A stretch of 64,000 nt of DNA from Variovorax sp. CF079 (GCF_900101545.1 NZ_FMZU01000025.1:54601-118600), one strand, 5' to 3'. Positions 1 through 8,624 are shown, counted from the first letter of the stretch. Program-made: numbers and translations. Notes: a model not told the origin generated them from the sequence alone.

Positions 1-409
1 TGCCGACCACATCGTGATGAGCGATGCGGGGCGCCTGGCGATGTCGGGGCCCGAGGTGATCGAGGCATCCCACGGCGTGGAGGAATTCGATTCGCGCGAC
101 CGTGCGCTGGTCTGGCGCACGACCGGCGGCAAGCACCGCTGGCTGACCGGCGACTGCGACGCGCTGGTCGAAGATGACGTCGCGGAATTCCGCGCGGCGG
201 CTGTCGCGGCGATCGATGCGTCCAGGCCATTGACCCTGGCGGCGCTGGAGCAGGAGCACGCGTTGCTCACGGCGCGCCTGCACGCACTGCCCTCTGACAC
301 GGTCGGCCGCGATGAAGCGACGCTGCTCTGGAGCGCACTCGGCATCGCCGACGCGCAGCGGGTCCCGCAGCTTCCGGTGGATGCCGTGCGCGCGCTGCGC
401 GCTTACTAA
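1..409 (+). CDS. mdcD: Malonate decarboxylase beta subunit MdcD (C-terminal part)
   Basis: The reading frame is open from the window edge and stops at 407-409, so only the last ~135 residues are visible. The beta subunit forms, with MdcE, the carboxyltransferase part of cytoplasmic malonate decarboxylase, which decarboxylates the malonyl group carried on the acyl-carrier subunit. The visible segment has the crotonase-like end of the domain (SDAGRLAMSGPEVIE) followed by an Ala/Leu-rich helical tail. The identification is firm mainly because mdcE, mdcG, mdcB and mdcH follow in the same direction at 14-bp or smaller spacing. The internal ATGs near 17 are not starts, because the frame continues upstream. 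Confidence 0.85.
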   Translation, partial: ADHIVMSDAGRLAMSGPEVIEASHGVEEFDSRDRALVWRTTGGKHRWLTGDCDALVEDDVAEFRAAAVAAIDASRPLTLAALEQEHALLTARLHALPSDTVGRDEATLLWSALGIADAQRVPQLPVDAVRALRAY

Positions 410-423
410 CCGAGGAGCATCAC

Positions 424-1125
424 ATGCAATGGAATTCCCTTGTCACCCAGCTCTTCGGCTCATACCACGGCATGCGCGCGGACGGCGACTTTCTACAGGG
501 CGAGGTGATATTCGAAGGCGAACCGCTCACAGTGATCGGCACTACAAATCATGCGCCGATCGGGGTCCGTCTCGCGCTTGCGCAGGCCCGAGTGGTGCTC
601 GACACCATCACGCAGCACGCAGGTCGGCCTATCCTGCTGCTGATCGACACCCAGGGTCAGCAACTGCGCCGACGCGATGAATTGCTCGGCATCAACCGTG
701 CGATGGCGCACCTCGGCGCGAGCATCGACCTGGCGCGGCGCCGCGGCCACCGCGTGATCGGCCTGGTGTACGACCAAGCCCTCTCCGGCGGCTTCATCAC
801 CTCGGGGTTGATTGCCGACGCCTGCTATGCGCTGCCGGATGCCGAGATCCGGGTGATGCGTATTCCCGCCATGGCGCGCGTGACCAAGCTGCCAGAGGAC
901 AAGCTCACGGCGTTGTCGAAGTCCAACCCGGTGTTCGCACCGGGCGTGCGGAACTACGTGGCGATGGGGGGCGTGCGTGCGCTGTGGGAGGGAGACCTGC
1001 AGGCCGCGCTGCACGATGCGCTGGCCCATACGCCGACGCAAGATCGGCGCGCGCAGGACGGCGCCGAGCGCGGTGGACGCCAGCTTGCCGCCGCCGTCGT
1101 GCAGCGCGTGCTGGAGGCCGCCTGA
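424..1125 (+). CDS. mdcE: Malonate decarboxylase gamma subunit MdcE
   Basis: A 233-residue protein that starts 14 bp after mdcD. It is the second carboxyltransferase-type subunit of biotin-independent malonate decarboxylase and pairs with MdcD to release CO2 from malonyl-ACP. The central GGFITSGLIAD segment (about residues 122-132) matches the oxyanion-hole region of this carboxyltransferase family. Length is normal for the family. The end is close to mdcG (14 bp to its ATG), so the genes should be co-transcribed. Confidence 0.88.
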   Translation: MQWNSLVTQLFGSYHGMRADGDFLQGEVIFEGEPLTVIGTTNHAPIGVRLALAQARVVLDTITQHAGRPILLLIDTQGQQLRRRDELLGINRAMAHLGASIDLARRRGHRVIGLVYDQALSGGFITSGLIADACYALPDAEIRVMRIPAMARVTKLPEDKLTALSKSNPVFAPGVRNYVAMGGVRALWEGDLQAALHDALAHTPTQDRRAQDGAERGGRQLAAAVVQRVLEAA

Positions 1126-1139
1126 CCGTCGCAAGCGCC

Positions 1140-1823
1140 ATGGTCTTCCTGCGCCGCCACCAACTCGCCCGGCTCTCGGAGGCTGGGTGGTCCGCCGTCC
1201 TCGCCCGGCCCTGGGACAGGCATGCGCGCGACTGCCTGACGCATTGGGCGACGCATCGACTGCCGCTGGTGGTGACACGTCAGTCAATCGACGCCGCCGC
1301 CAACGGATGGATCGCACTGGGTCTGCCGTCGCCTGAGCGTTGGGAAAAGCGTCGGCTGGCGCTGCAGGTGCCGCGCGCTGCGGTGCTTGGCCTTGACGAG
1401 TTCCCGCGCCTTGCCGAAATCCAAGGGCTGCTGCCGCCGTCGGCGCGACGCGCGGTGAGCGATCTTGGTGACGAGCTCGACGCGTGCCATGCGGCAGCGC
1501 GCGTCTTCGGAAGCTACGGCTGGCAAGCGATCAGCGGTCTCGATCACGTGCGGCCAGACTCCGATCTCGACATGTGTTTGGCGGTCGAAGGAGCGGCGCA
1601 CGGGGATGCTGTGACGCGTGCGCTCCAGTCCTTCGGCACCACACGGCCCCGGCTGGACGGCGAGCTCGTGTTCGGCGACGGCGCGGCGGTGGCGTGGCGC
1701 GAATGGGCCGCGTGGCGCGCCGGACACGCGCGGGCGGTGTTGGTCAAGCGACTGGACGGCGTGACCCTGCAGCGCGACACCGCGTGGTGCGAACATGCCG
1801 CATCGGCGGAGTTGGCCGAATGA
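1140..1823 (+). CDS. mdcG: Phosphoribosyl-dephospho-CoA transferase MdcG (holo-ACP synthase for malonate decarboxylase)
   Basis: A 227-residue nucleotidyltransferase that attaches the 2'-(5''-phosphoribosyl)-3'-dephospho-CoA prosthetic group to the malonate decarboxylase acyl carrier protein. The nucleotidyltransferase signature is visible as GSYGW near residue 123 and DSDLD near residue 140, giving the two acidic metal ligands. The frame is open further upstream, but ATG 1140 lies 14 bp after mdcE and gives the usual family length. Its TGA overlaps the mdcB ATG (ATGA at 1820-1823), which indicates translational coupling. Confidence 0.86.
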   Translation: MVFLRRHQLARLSEAGWSAVLARPWDRHARDCLTHWATHRLPLVVTRQSIDAAANGWIALGLPSPERWEKRRLALQVPRAAVLGLDEFPRLAEIQGLLPPSARRAVSDLGDELDACHAAARVFGSYGWQAISGLDHVRPDSDLDMCLAVEGAAHGDAVTRALQSFGTTRPRLDGELVFGDGAAVAWREWAAWRAGHARAVLVKRLDGVTLQRDTAWCEHAASAELAE

Positions 1824-2683
1824 GAACCGCTGCGCTCTCATTGCAACCCGACCCGCCGCTCACGCCCGCGGCGATCGGGCGCGCGGCCACGCTTGCGCTG
1901 TATGACGAGCTGTCGCTGACACCCAAGCCAGGACTGGTGACACTGATCGACCGCGGCAGCCACGAGGACATGGACGCGCACACCTTCATGCGCAGCCTGT
2001 TCGCGCTGCGCCGCTACTTCGCCCAGATCGCCGAAGCCGGCTTCGGCGGCGTAGATTTCGTCGTGCTGGAACGGTACGGTATTGCGGCGGAAGCACGCAT
2101 GCTCGCCGCCACCGGTGGCATCAACACGCATCGCGGCGCGATCTTCATGCTCGGCCTGCTGTGCGCCGCGGCGGGCGCCGCCCTGCGTGAGCACGGCGGC
2201 GCGTCGCATCCACTTCAACTGCGTGATGCGTTGCGCCGGGACTGGGGCGATGCCCTGGCCATGCGCAGCCGACGCCCGCCCACCCTGCCCGGGGGCATCG
2301 CCGCACGCCGTCACGGCCTGCGCAGCGCGTCCGAAGAGGCGGCGCTGGCGTTCCCGGTGCTGTTCGAGACGGCGCTACCCGCGCTGAGGGTCGCGCTGGC
2401 CCGCGGCCTGACGTCGCAACAGGCTCGGCTCGACACCTTGTTCCACATCATGGCCGTCCTGGACGACAGCAATCTCGCGCACCGCGGCGGCCTCGACGGC
2501 CTGCGCCACGCCCAGCGTGCTGCGCGCGGCTTTCTGGATCGAGGGGGCATTGCGCGGCCGGACGGCATTCAGGAGGCGAGAGCCATTGCAAAAGCCTTTG
2601 TCGCGAGGCGACTGTCGCCCGGTGGCGCGGCAGACACGCTCGCCGCGGCCTGCTGGATCACTCGCGTGTGTTCAAGCCGATGA
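1820..2683 (+). CDS. mdcB: Triphosphoribosyl-dephospho-CoA synthase MdcB
   Basis: A 287-residue member of the CitG/MdcB family. It makes 2'-(5''-triphosphoribosyl)-3'-dephospho-CoA from ATP and dephospho-CoA, the substrate that MdcG transfers to the carrier protein. The family signature PKPGLV followed by HEDM lies at about residues 35-51, and there is a second conserved block DDSNLAHRGG near residue 215. The start ATG overlaps the mdcG stop and the stop overlaps the mdcH start, so mdcG-B-H form a tightly coupled string. Confidence 0.86.
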   Translation: MRTAALSLQPDPPLTPAAIGRAATLALYDELSLTPKPGLVTLIDRGSHEDMDAHTFMRSLFALRRYFAQIAEAGFGGVDFVVLERYGIAAEARMLAATGGINTHRGAIFMLGLLCAAAGAALREHGGASHPLQLRDALRRDWGDALAMRSRRPPTLPGGIAARRHGLRSASEEAALAFPVLFETALPALRVALARGLTSQQARLDTLFHIMAVLDDSNLAHRGGLDGLRHAQRAARGFLDRGGIARPDGIQEARAIAKAFVARRLSPGGAADTLAAACWITRVCSSR

Positions 2684-3591
2684 GCTTTGCTCTGCTCTTT
2701 TCCGGCCAGGGAACCCAGCATCCTGCAATGCTGCCCTGGTTGGCGGACGACGAACGCGTGCGCGACACGTGCGCGCGCCTCGGCATCGACGACTGGCGGC
2801 GTGCCCTCGCGGATCCTTTCTGGGCAGAGCGCAACGACAACGCGCAGACGCTGCTGACGGGCCTCGCCTTGGCGGCCTGGGGTCAACTGGCGCCACTCAT
2901 CATCCCGTCGCCAGCGGCAGTGGCCGGCTATAGCGTGGGCGAACTGGCGGCCTTCAGTGCGGCCGGTGTGATCGAGCCCGCCACAGCCGCGGCCCTGGCG
3001 CCGCTGCGGGCCGAGGCCATGGATCGATGCGCCGCCCGTGTGCCCGGCGGGCTCCTCGCCATCAGCGGCATTTCCGAGCCAGAGCTCGAGCGGCTGCGCG
3101 TCAAGGCCGGCGTTGAACTCGCCATCCGCAATGGCGGCCCGAACGTGATCCTCGGCGGCCCGCTGGTCGCGTTGGAAGACGCCGAACGCATGGCCGTGGC
3201 CGCTGGCGCGCAGTGCACGCGATTGCGGGTCAATGTGGCATCGCACACGTCCTGGATGCGCGAGGCGGCAGAGAGCTTCTCGCGCACGCTGGCGGATGTG
3301 CCGTTCCACGCGCCGCAAGTCGCGTTGTTCAGCAATGCGGCGGACCGCATCCGAGATGCAAGTTCGGGCCGGGCTGCGTTGGCCGCCCAGATCGCTCGAA
3401 CGGTTCGCTGGGACGAATGCATGGAGAACGTCATGGCCCGGCAGGTGCGTTGCGTGCTGGAAATAGGTCCGGGCCAGGCGCTGGCGCGCATGTGGAATCA
3501 GCGCTGCCCCACCGTTCCGGCTCGCGCCTGCGACGACTTTCGCAGTCCCGCAGCGATTGCAGCGTGGCTGAGCAGCCACGCGGACCGATGA
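2680..3591 (+). CDS. mdcH: Malonate decarboxylase malonyl transferase MdcH
   Basis: A 303-residue malonyl-CoA:ACP transacylase-like protein that loads malonyl onto the malonate decarboxylase carrier protein. The N-terminal FSGQGTQ motif, the nucleophile motif GYSVGEL (Ser near residue 84) and the catalytic His in ASHTSWM (near residue 189) are all present. ATG 2680 overlaps the mdcB TGA (ATGA); a GTG at 2668 is in frame but would add only four residues. It is the last visible gene of the mdc operon; a 52-bp gap separates it from acs. Confidence 0.86.
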   Translation: MSFALLFSGQGTQHPAMLPWLADDERVRDTCARLGIDDWRRALADPFWAERNDNAQTLLTGLALAAWGQLAPLIIPSPAAVAGYSVGELAAFSAAGVIEPATAAALAPLRAEAMDRCAARVPGGLLAISGISEPELERLRVKAGVELAIRNGGPNVILGGPLVALEDAERMAVAAGAQCTRLRVNVASHTSWMREAAESFSRTLADVPFHAPQVALFSNAADRIRDASSGRAALAAQIARTVRWDECMENVMARQVRCVLEIGPGQALARMWNQRCPTVPARACDDFRSPAAIAAWLSSHADR

Positions 3592-3643
3592 ATCAACCCC
3601 GTCCATTGGACGTCTTAGCTCAAGGCTGCACAGGAGATCTACC

Positions 3644-5611
3644 GTGAACGAGAACGAAACAAAGACCCATCCGATTCCAGTCCCAGATATGAAGGACGCC
3701 CATGTGCCCGGCATAGCGGCCTACGACAAGCTGGTAGCCGAGGCCGACGCCGATCACAGCGCCTACTGGTCGCGCCTCGCGCGCGAGTTCCTGATCTGGA
3801 AGACGCCGTTCACCAAGGGGCTCGACGACAGCCGGGCGCCGTTCTTTGAATGGTTCGAGGATGGCACGCTGAACGTCTCGTACAACTGCCTCGATCGTCA
3901 GGTCGAGCGCGGCCTGGGCGACAAGACGGCGATCATCTTCGAGGCCGACGATGGGCAGGTGACGCGCGTCAGCTACCGCGAGCTGCTGGCGCGCACCTGC
4001 CGCATGGCCAATGCGTTGAAGGCGCGCGCCGTCAAGAAGGGCGACCGCGTGGTCATTTACATGTCGATGAGCATCGAGGGGGTGGTCGCGATGCAGGCCT
4101 GCGCGCGCATCGGGGCCACGCATTCGGTGGTCTTCGGCGGCTTCTCGGCGCAGAGCCTGCGCGACCGCATCCAGGATGTCGGCGCAGTGATGGTCATCAC
4201 CGCCGACGAGCAGCTGCGCGGCGGCAAACAACTGCCGCTCAAGGCCATCGTCGACGATGCCATCGCGTTGGGCGGCTGCGAGGCGGTGAAAGACGTCATC
4301 GTCTACCGGCGCACAGGCGGCAAGATCGCCTGGGATCTGTCGCGTGACCGCTGGCTGCAAGAGGAGATGCAGAACCAGGCCGAGACCTGCGAGCCCGAAT
4401 GGGTGAGCGCCGAGCATCCCCTGTTCGTGCTGTACACCTCAGGCTCGACCGGCAAGCCCAAGGGTGTGCAGCATTCCAGCGGCGGGTACCTGCTGCACGC
4501 GGCGTTGACCACGAAGTGGACCTTCGACCTGAAGGACGACGATGTGCTCTGGTGCACCGCCGACATCGGCTGGGTCACTGGCCACACCTACATCGCCTAC
4601 GGCCCGCTCGCGCTGGGCGCAACCGAGGTCGTGTTCGAGGGCGTGCCCACCTATCCCGACGCAGGCCGCTTCTGGAAGATGATCCAGGACCACAAGGTCA
4701 GCGTGTTCTACACCGCGCCCACTGCCATCCGCTCGCTGATCAAGGCGGCTGAGGCTGACGAGGCGGTGCATCCGAAGCGCTACGACCTGTCGAGCCTGCG
4801 CATCCTGGGCTCGGTCGGTGAGCCGATCAATCCCGCTGCCTGGGAGTGGTTCCACCAGCACATCGGCGGCGGCCGCTGCCCGATCGTCGACACGTTCTGG
4901 CAGACCGAGACCGGCGGCCACATGATCACGCCGCTGCCGGGCGCGACGCCGCTGGTCCCGGGCTCCTGCACCCTGCCCTTCCCGGGCATTGCCGCGGCAA
5001 TCGTCGACGAGACGGGCGCCGACGTGCCCAACGGCCAGGGCGGCATCCTGGTGGTCAAGAAGCCCTGGCCGAGCATGATTCGCACGATCTGGGGCGACCC
5101 GGAGCGCTTCAAGGCGAGCTACTACCCGCCCGAGCTCAAGGGCTACTACCTCGCTGGCGATGGCGCCATCCGCGATGCAACGACGGGTTACTTCACGATC
5201 ACCGGCCGCATCGACGATGTGCTCAACGTCTCGGGGCATCGGATGGGCACGATGGAGATCGAATCTGCGCTGGTGTCTTGCACCGATCTGGTTGCGGAAG
5301 CCGCGGTGGTCGGCCGCCCCGACGAAACCACGGGCGAGGCGATCTGTGCCTTTGTCGTGCTGAAGGGTCCCCGCCCGAGCGGCGAGGAGGCGAAGAAAAT
5401 CGCCAATGAACTGCGCAACTGGGTCGCCAGGGAGATCGGCCCAATCGCCAAGCCCAAAGACATCCGCTTCGGCGACAACCTGCCGAAGACGCGCAGCGGC
5501 AAGATCATGCGCAGGCTGCTGCGCTCCGTCGCCAAGGGCGAAACCATCACGCAGGACACGTCTACGCTAGAGAACCCGGCGATTCTGGAGCAGTTGGCCC
5601 AGAGGAACTGA
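3644..5611 (+). CDS. acs: Acetyl-CoA synthetase (AMP-forming)
   Basis: A 655-residue enzyme that activates acetate to acetyl-CoA through acetyl-AMP. Seen: the AMP-binding P-loop YTSGSTGKPKG near residue 263, the substrate-pocket motif FWQTETGG near residue 417 (the Trp just before Gln is the acetate-size gate), the hinge region YYLAGDGA and the C-terminal PKTRSGKIMRR, whose final catalytic Lys is the classical site of inhibitory acetylation by Pat-type enzymes. The chosen start is GTG 3644, preceded by CAGGAG at suitable spacing; an ATG lies at 3689. It sits 52 bp after mdcH, so it may be co-expressed with malonate use. A Pat/deacetylase pair lies 31 kb away. Confidence 0.9.
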   Translation: MNENETKTHPIPVPDMKDAHVPGIAAYDKLVAEADADHSAYWSRLAREFLIWKTPFTKGLDDSRAPFFEWFEDGTLNVSYNCLDRQVERGLGDKTAIIFEADDGQVTRVSYRELLARTCRMANALKARAVKKGDRVVIYMSMSIEGVVAMQACARIGATHSVVFGGFSAQSLRDRIQDVGAVMVITADEQLRGGKQLPLKAIVDDAIALGGCEAVKDVIVYRRTGGKIAWDLSRDRWLQEEMQNQAETCEPEWVSAEHPLFVLYTSGSTGKPKGVQHSSGGYLLHAALTTKWTFDLKDDDVLWCTADIGWVTGHTYIAYGPLALGATEVVFEGVPTYPDAGRFWKMIQDHKVSVFYTAPTAIRSLIKAAEADEAVHPKRYDLSSLRILGSVGEPINPAAWEWFHQHIGGGRCPIVDTFWQTETGGHMITPLPGATPLVPGSCTLPFPGIAAAIVDETGADVPNGQGGILVVKKPWPSMIRTIWGDPERFKASYYPPELKGYYLAGDGAIRDATTGYFTITGRIDDVLNVSGHRMGTMEIESALVSCTDLVAEAAVVGRPDETTGEAICAFVVLKGPRPSGEEAKKIANELRNWVAREIGPIAKPKDIRFGDNLPKTRSGKIMRRLLRSVAKGETITQDTSTLENPAILEQLAQRN

Positions 5612-5717
5612 GACGGTCGACGTGGCCTTCGGCCCGACCGATGAACCTCTCGACAAAATGCCCGCGCGTTCACCTCGATCCTGCGTGGAAGGTCGCCGAC
5701 CCATCAATCAACAACCC

Positions 5718-5846
5718 ATGCCCTTCGACAAAGTCTCCCCCGGCAAAGACGCTCCCGAAGCCTTCAACGTCGTCATCGAAATCCCGATGAACGCCGACCC
5801 GATCAAGTACGAAGTCCGACAAGGAATCGGGTGCGATCTTCGTCGG
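5718..5846 (+). pseudogene. Inorganic pyrophosphatase, N-terminal fragment with frameshift
   Basis: From ATG 5718 the translation (VSPGKDAPEAFNVVIEIPMN, then ADPIKYEV) matches the N-terminus of family I soluble inorganic pyrophosphatase. After about residue 33 one extra base near 5817 shifts the frame; the next frame continues with DKESGAIFV as expected for the family, and then homology ends abruptly. No catalytic core remains, so this is a ~43-codon remnant fused by rearrangement to the next fragment. Confidence 0.75.
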
Positions 5847-5847
5847 C

Positions 5848-6030
5848 ATGACGAAGTCGCCCAAGACCCCTGTCTACTCGTTGATCGAGCGCAGCTATGG
5901 GGTGCGCATCACCAAGGTGCAGCAGGACATCCACGGAACCCTGATCGCCGGGGCGAGCGCCGCAGCGCTGAATGTGTCCGACGGCGCGGCCGGACTCTTC
6001 ATCATCCGGCGACTTCAGAAGAAGCCCGTG
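5848..6030 (+). pseudogene. GntR-type regulator, UTRA-domain fragment
   Basis: In one frame the translation LIERSYGVRITKVQQDI followed by ALNVSDGAAGLFIIRR resembles the C-terminal effector (UTRA) domain of HutC-type GntR regulators. There is no HTH in front and the frame loses similarity after about 6020. It directly abuts the pyrophosphatase fragment, so the junction marks an old deletion or recombination. The family assignment is by eye. Confidence 0.55.
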
Positions 6031-6137
6031 AGCTGCGTCAAGCCTCACCGCTGTCGACGGTGCTTCCGCAGGATGTCCGCCTTGACATCATCTCCAAGGT
6101 TCGAGGCCTCAAAGAGCTGAGCAGTGCAGAAGGCTGA
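6030..6137 (+). pseudogene. Unidentified gene, C-terminal fragment upstream of the nucleotidyltransferase gene
   Basis: The frame ending at the TGA 6135-6137 encodes a plausible protein end (LSTVLPQDVRLDIISKVRGL) and overlaps the GTG start of the next gene by 14 bp. Such an overlap is typical of two-gene antitoxin/toxin-like pairs. Its beginning has been replaced by the GntR/pyrophosphatase fragments. Function unknown. Confidence 0.35.
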
Positions 6138-6674
6138 CTTGGAGCACATCATCCGCGCGGCGGCTGATGTCACCAACGAGTACGAGATCATCATCGTCGG
6201 AAGCCAGTCCATTCTGGGCTCGATTGCGCACTCGCCTGAGGTCTGCACGATGTCGGCCGAGGCAGACGTGCTGCCGATGAACGATGAGAAGCGGCTATCG
6301 GACCTTGTCGATGGCAATCTCGGAGAGGGCTCCCTGTTCCATGAAACGTACGGCTACTACGCCCAGGGTGTCGATTCGAGAGCACCTCGAAGCTGCCCAT
6401 CGGGTGGCGCGAGCGCCTCGTGCGCGTTCAGAATCAGAATACGAACGGCAAGGTCGGACTCTGCTTGGACCCCCTTGACCTCTTCTTGGCCAAGTGCGTT
6501 GCCAACCGAGAGAAAGACCGGAATTTCAATCGTGCGCTGCTTGCGTCGGGCATCGAGAAGTTCGATGAAGCGGTCCAACGGGCTTCGTTGTTGCCGGTCA
6601 GCAAGGTTGCCCAGGAAAGGATCGTGGCGCTCATCCATCGGCTCGCAGCGGAGGCCGGTGTCAAGGTGCCCTAG
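6124..6674 (+). pseudogene. DUF6036-like nucleotidyltransferase gene, frameshifted
   Basis: Starting at GTG 6124, the first ~84 codons encode a nucleotidyltransferase-like N-terminus (IIIVGSQSILGSI, then SAEADVLP). Near 6375 the frame breaks. A 2-bp surplus in the GAGAG stretch would explain it, because reading in the other frame gives KLPIGWRERLVRVQ and a well-formed C-terminus ending in AAEAGVKVP at the TAG 6672-6674. The restored protein would be ~182 residues. The last ~210 bp of the gene and the sequence behind it are repeated at 8625-8919. This family is usually the enzyme part of two-gene modules related to type IV toxin-antitoxin systems; here it is probably inactive unless the indel is a sequencing error. 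Confidence 0.6.
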
Positions 6675-6757
6675 CCCATCTGGCCCTGAAGTCGACAGCC
6701 TGATGTCCGGTGCGGGTCGCAGGCCTCAGTCGGTACTCTGGAACGACCCGGAAAAAT
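6463..6757 (+). repeat. Direct repeat copy 1 (~295 bp)
   Basis: This stretch recurs almost unchanged at 8625-8919, offset 2162 bp, with only scattered substitutions and a single-base indel. It covers the 3' end of the DUF6036-like gene, its stop codon and ~80 bp of downstream sequence. The two copies frame the HTH/AbiEii-type gene pair and an integrase fragment. Confidence 0.95.
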
Positions 6758-7274
6758 GGCCTCCTCCCAGAAGCGAGTTGTCGGGAAAGGGTCAGCAAGC
6801 TCGCTTGTTGCGAACGTTTCTCACAGCACCGCTGACCCATTGCATGCCCAGCGACACGGGCGAGCGCTCCGCCGGTTTAGAAATTGCGGTGAAGATCGCC
6901 CAAGCGGCATCTGCCTCGGCTGGCACCATCCTTGGCGAAACGCCTCGGGTCGAAAGAGCCGGCTATAGCAGAGGTCGCTCCCCCTGGGGAATTCATGCCT
7001 GTGATGGCTGTCGTAGGCGCTCAAGGCGTCGCGTAGTTCCTCTTTCGCTCTCGTAGCAAGTCCGCGAAAGCTGTGCGGTGCTACCAGGAGGCGTCCCGTT
7101 AAGTCCGTGCGCCCTCGTCTCAGCAGACTGACCTTGACCTTCCGGTCGAGGTTGGGATGCGCGAAGATGATTGTCACGCACACGACGCGACGACAGGTCT
7201 GTTTACTATCCTGAACTACACTCTGATCAATATATTGACTATCATTTAGTAAAGTAAATTTTACTTACTGCACC
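6675..7274. other. Intergenic stretch after repeat copy 1
   Basis: Apart from the end of the repeat (to 6757) and the AT-rich promoter region of the HTH gene (7200-7274), I recognise no gene. A minus-strand frame 6821-7183 starting with GTG has an acceptable composition at its N-terminus (FAHPNLDRKVKVSLLRRG), but no family was recognised and its second half looks non-coding. Confidence 0.4.
7252..7266. promoter_or_regulatory. Inverted repeat, probable autoregulatory operator
   Basis: A perfect 7-bp inverted repeat AAGTAAA-T-TTTACTT lies 9 bp before the ATG of the HTH gene, inside a strikingly AT-rich patch of this GC-rich sequence that also holds TTGACT (7235-7240). Position and symmetry fit an operator bound by the adjacent HTH protein, as is usual for toxin-antitoxin operons. 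Inferred. Confidence 0.5.
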
Positions 7275-7772
7275 ATGCCTATCCTCAACGAACTCGCCAC
7301 ACTGGTGAAACGCCAGCGCGCCGAGATGGGCCTGACGCAGGAGCGCCTGGCCCAGCTTGCCGGTCTTTCCAGGGTAACCATCAACCAACTCGAAACCGGA
7401 AAAATTGGCAACCTGAGCCTTATCAACGCAGAGCAGCTCGCCAACGTTCTTGGCTATGGGTTGGGTGTGATCGGTGTGCGCAAGGCCAAGGATGACGTTT
7501 CCCAAGCATTGGAAATCGCTGCGAAGACGGCGAGCGTCAGCTACACCGATCCAATCCCGCCAGAAACGCTTCGATTGGCCATCCTGCATGGGGTTGTTGC
7601 TCCGAATTACATTCCGCAGTTGAGGGTGCTCCTGGACGAGGCCCCGGTGGGCGTGCTTTCGGACATCACGAGGCAACTCGAGCGAGAAGACGGTGTGCGC
7701 CCCCGGTCGACGTGGCAAAAAATGCGCCAGTTGGCGGCTGCCCTGGGTTGCACACGAGGAATCTGGTCGTGA
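7275..7772 (+). CDS. XRE-type HTH protein, putative antitoxin partner
   Basis: A 165-residue protein. An N-terminal helix-turn-helix occupies about residues 8-65 (EMGLTQERLAQLAGLSRVT), followed by a ~100-residue C-terminal region rich in helices (IPPETLRLAILHG). It is followed by an AbiEii-type nucleotidyltransferase whose GTG start overlaps this gene's TGA. This arrangement matches two-gene modules in which the HTH protein represses the operon and counteracts the nucleotidyltransferase. The AT-rich upstream region and a palindrome just before the start support autoregulation. The toxin-antitoxin role is inferred from context. Confidence 0.78.
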   Translation: MPILNELATLVKRQRAEMGLTQERLAQLAGLSRVTINQLETGKIGNLSLINAEQLANVLGYGLGVIGVRKAKDDVSQALEIAAKTASVSYTDPIPPETLRLAILHGVVAPNYIPQLRVLLDEAPVGVLSDITRQLEREDGVRPRSTWQKMRQLAAALGCTRGIWS

Positions 7773-8434
7773 GTGCCCCAGACTTCACGCGCCCGGGAGT
7801 CTGGCAAGAGTTGCTCGCGCAAGCGCTGCAACTTACCGATCACCTGGCCGATGTAGTGCGCAACCCAACCTGGAGTTTCGGTGGCGGCACCGTTCTCATG
7901 CTGCGTCTGAATCACCGCTTCAGCAAGGACATCGACCTGTTTGTGCCCGACCCGCAGTACCTTGGTCACTTCTCCCCTCGCCTCACAGACGTCGCCGAAG
8001 CCCTGACCACGGAGTACGAGGAGGCTGCAGAGTACACAAAGCTGTTCCTGCCGGCGGGCGAGATCGACATCGTCGTGGGCACTTCGCTGACCGACAACGC
8101 CTGGGACGCCGTGCAGTACCAGGGCCGAACCATACGCGTGGAATCCTGCGCGGAAATCGTCGCCAAGAAGATGCATCACCGCGGAAACTTGGCCAAGGCG
8201 CGAGACCTTTTCGACCTCTGCGCCGTCGCAGACATGGAGCCGGAGGCGATTGAAGTCGCGCGACCGTTCTTTGTGAAGCACGGGAAAGCATTCCTGCAGC
8301 GCCTGCGGGATTACAAGGACTTGGCGAATGACGAGTTCGACAAGATCGACCGGCTCGCGTACGACCGATCGTTTGACTACTGCTTGGGGCGTGCGGAAGG
8401 CCTATTGGCCAGTCCAGGATCCGGGCGGCCTTGA
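7769..8434 (+). CDS. AbiEii/AbiGii-type nucleotidyltransferase (putative toxin)
   Basis: A 221-residue protein with the nucleotidyltransferase signature GGGTVLMLRLNHR followed by SKDIDLF at about residues 34-55, where the two Asp of DID are the expected metal ligands. A later acidic strand EIDIVVG (~residue 95) and the lysine-containing EIVAKKMHHRG (~residue 129) fit the AbiEii family. GTG 7769 overlaps the stop of the HTH gene (GTGA), so the two are translationally coupled. The protein is shorter than many AbiEii toxins and its last residues (ASPGSGRP) run into sequence that is an integrase remnant on the opposite strand, so the natural C-terminus may have been replaced. Confidence 0.78.
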   Translation: MSAPDFTRPGVWQELLAQALQLTDHLADVVRNPTWSFGGGTVLMLRLNHRFSKDIDLFVPDPQYLGHFSPRLTDVAEALTTEYEEAAEYTKLFLPAGEIDIVVGTSLTDNAWDAVQYQGRTIRVESCAEIVAKKMHHRGNLAKARDLFDLCAVADMEPEAIEVARPFFVKHGKAFLQRLRDYKDLANDEFDKIDRLAYDRSFDYCLGRAEGLLASPGSGRP

Positions 8435-8605
8435 GTTCGCCGACACCCGGCACCTGATGCGTTCGACCAGAGCGAAAAGCGTCAACACGCCGGCGCGCTC
8501 GAGCCGGGCGGCGAGCGAAGGATGGAGCCAGGCCGCAACGCTGTCGACTAGCCGCGGATCCTGCCCACCGGGCCCTCGCGCCATCGCAACGCTTGCAGCT
8601 GGTGG
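8413..8605 (-). pseudogene. Site-specific integrase, internal fragment
   Basis: On the minus strand one frame gives AAWLHPSLAARLERAGVLTL followed by ALVERI, and after a deletion or frameshift another frame gives VPGVGELKAARILDW. These are the consecutive N-terminal blocks of a family of tyrosine-type phage integrases. About ten codons between the blocks are missing and no catalytic domain is present. The 3' end of the AbiEii-type gene overlaps this relic, which marks the patch as former mobile DNA. Confidence 0.6.
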
Positions 8606-8624
8606 TCGATGACTCGGGCGTGAC

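Noticed and set aside
493..1317. Long minus-strand ORF opposite mdcE/mdcG
   Set aside because: It is antisense to clear malonate decarboxylase genes, Arg/His-rich, and has no family-like motifs; typical for high-GC shadows.
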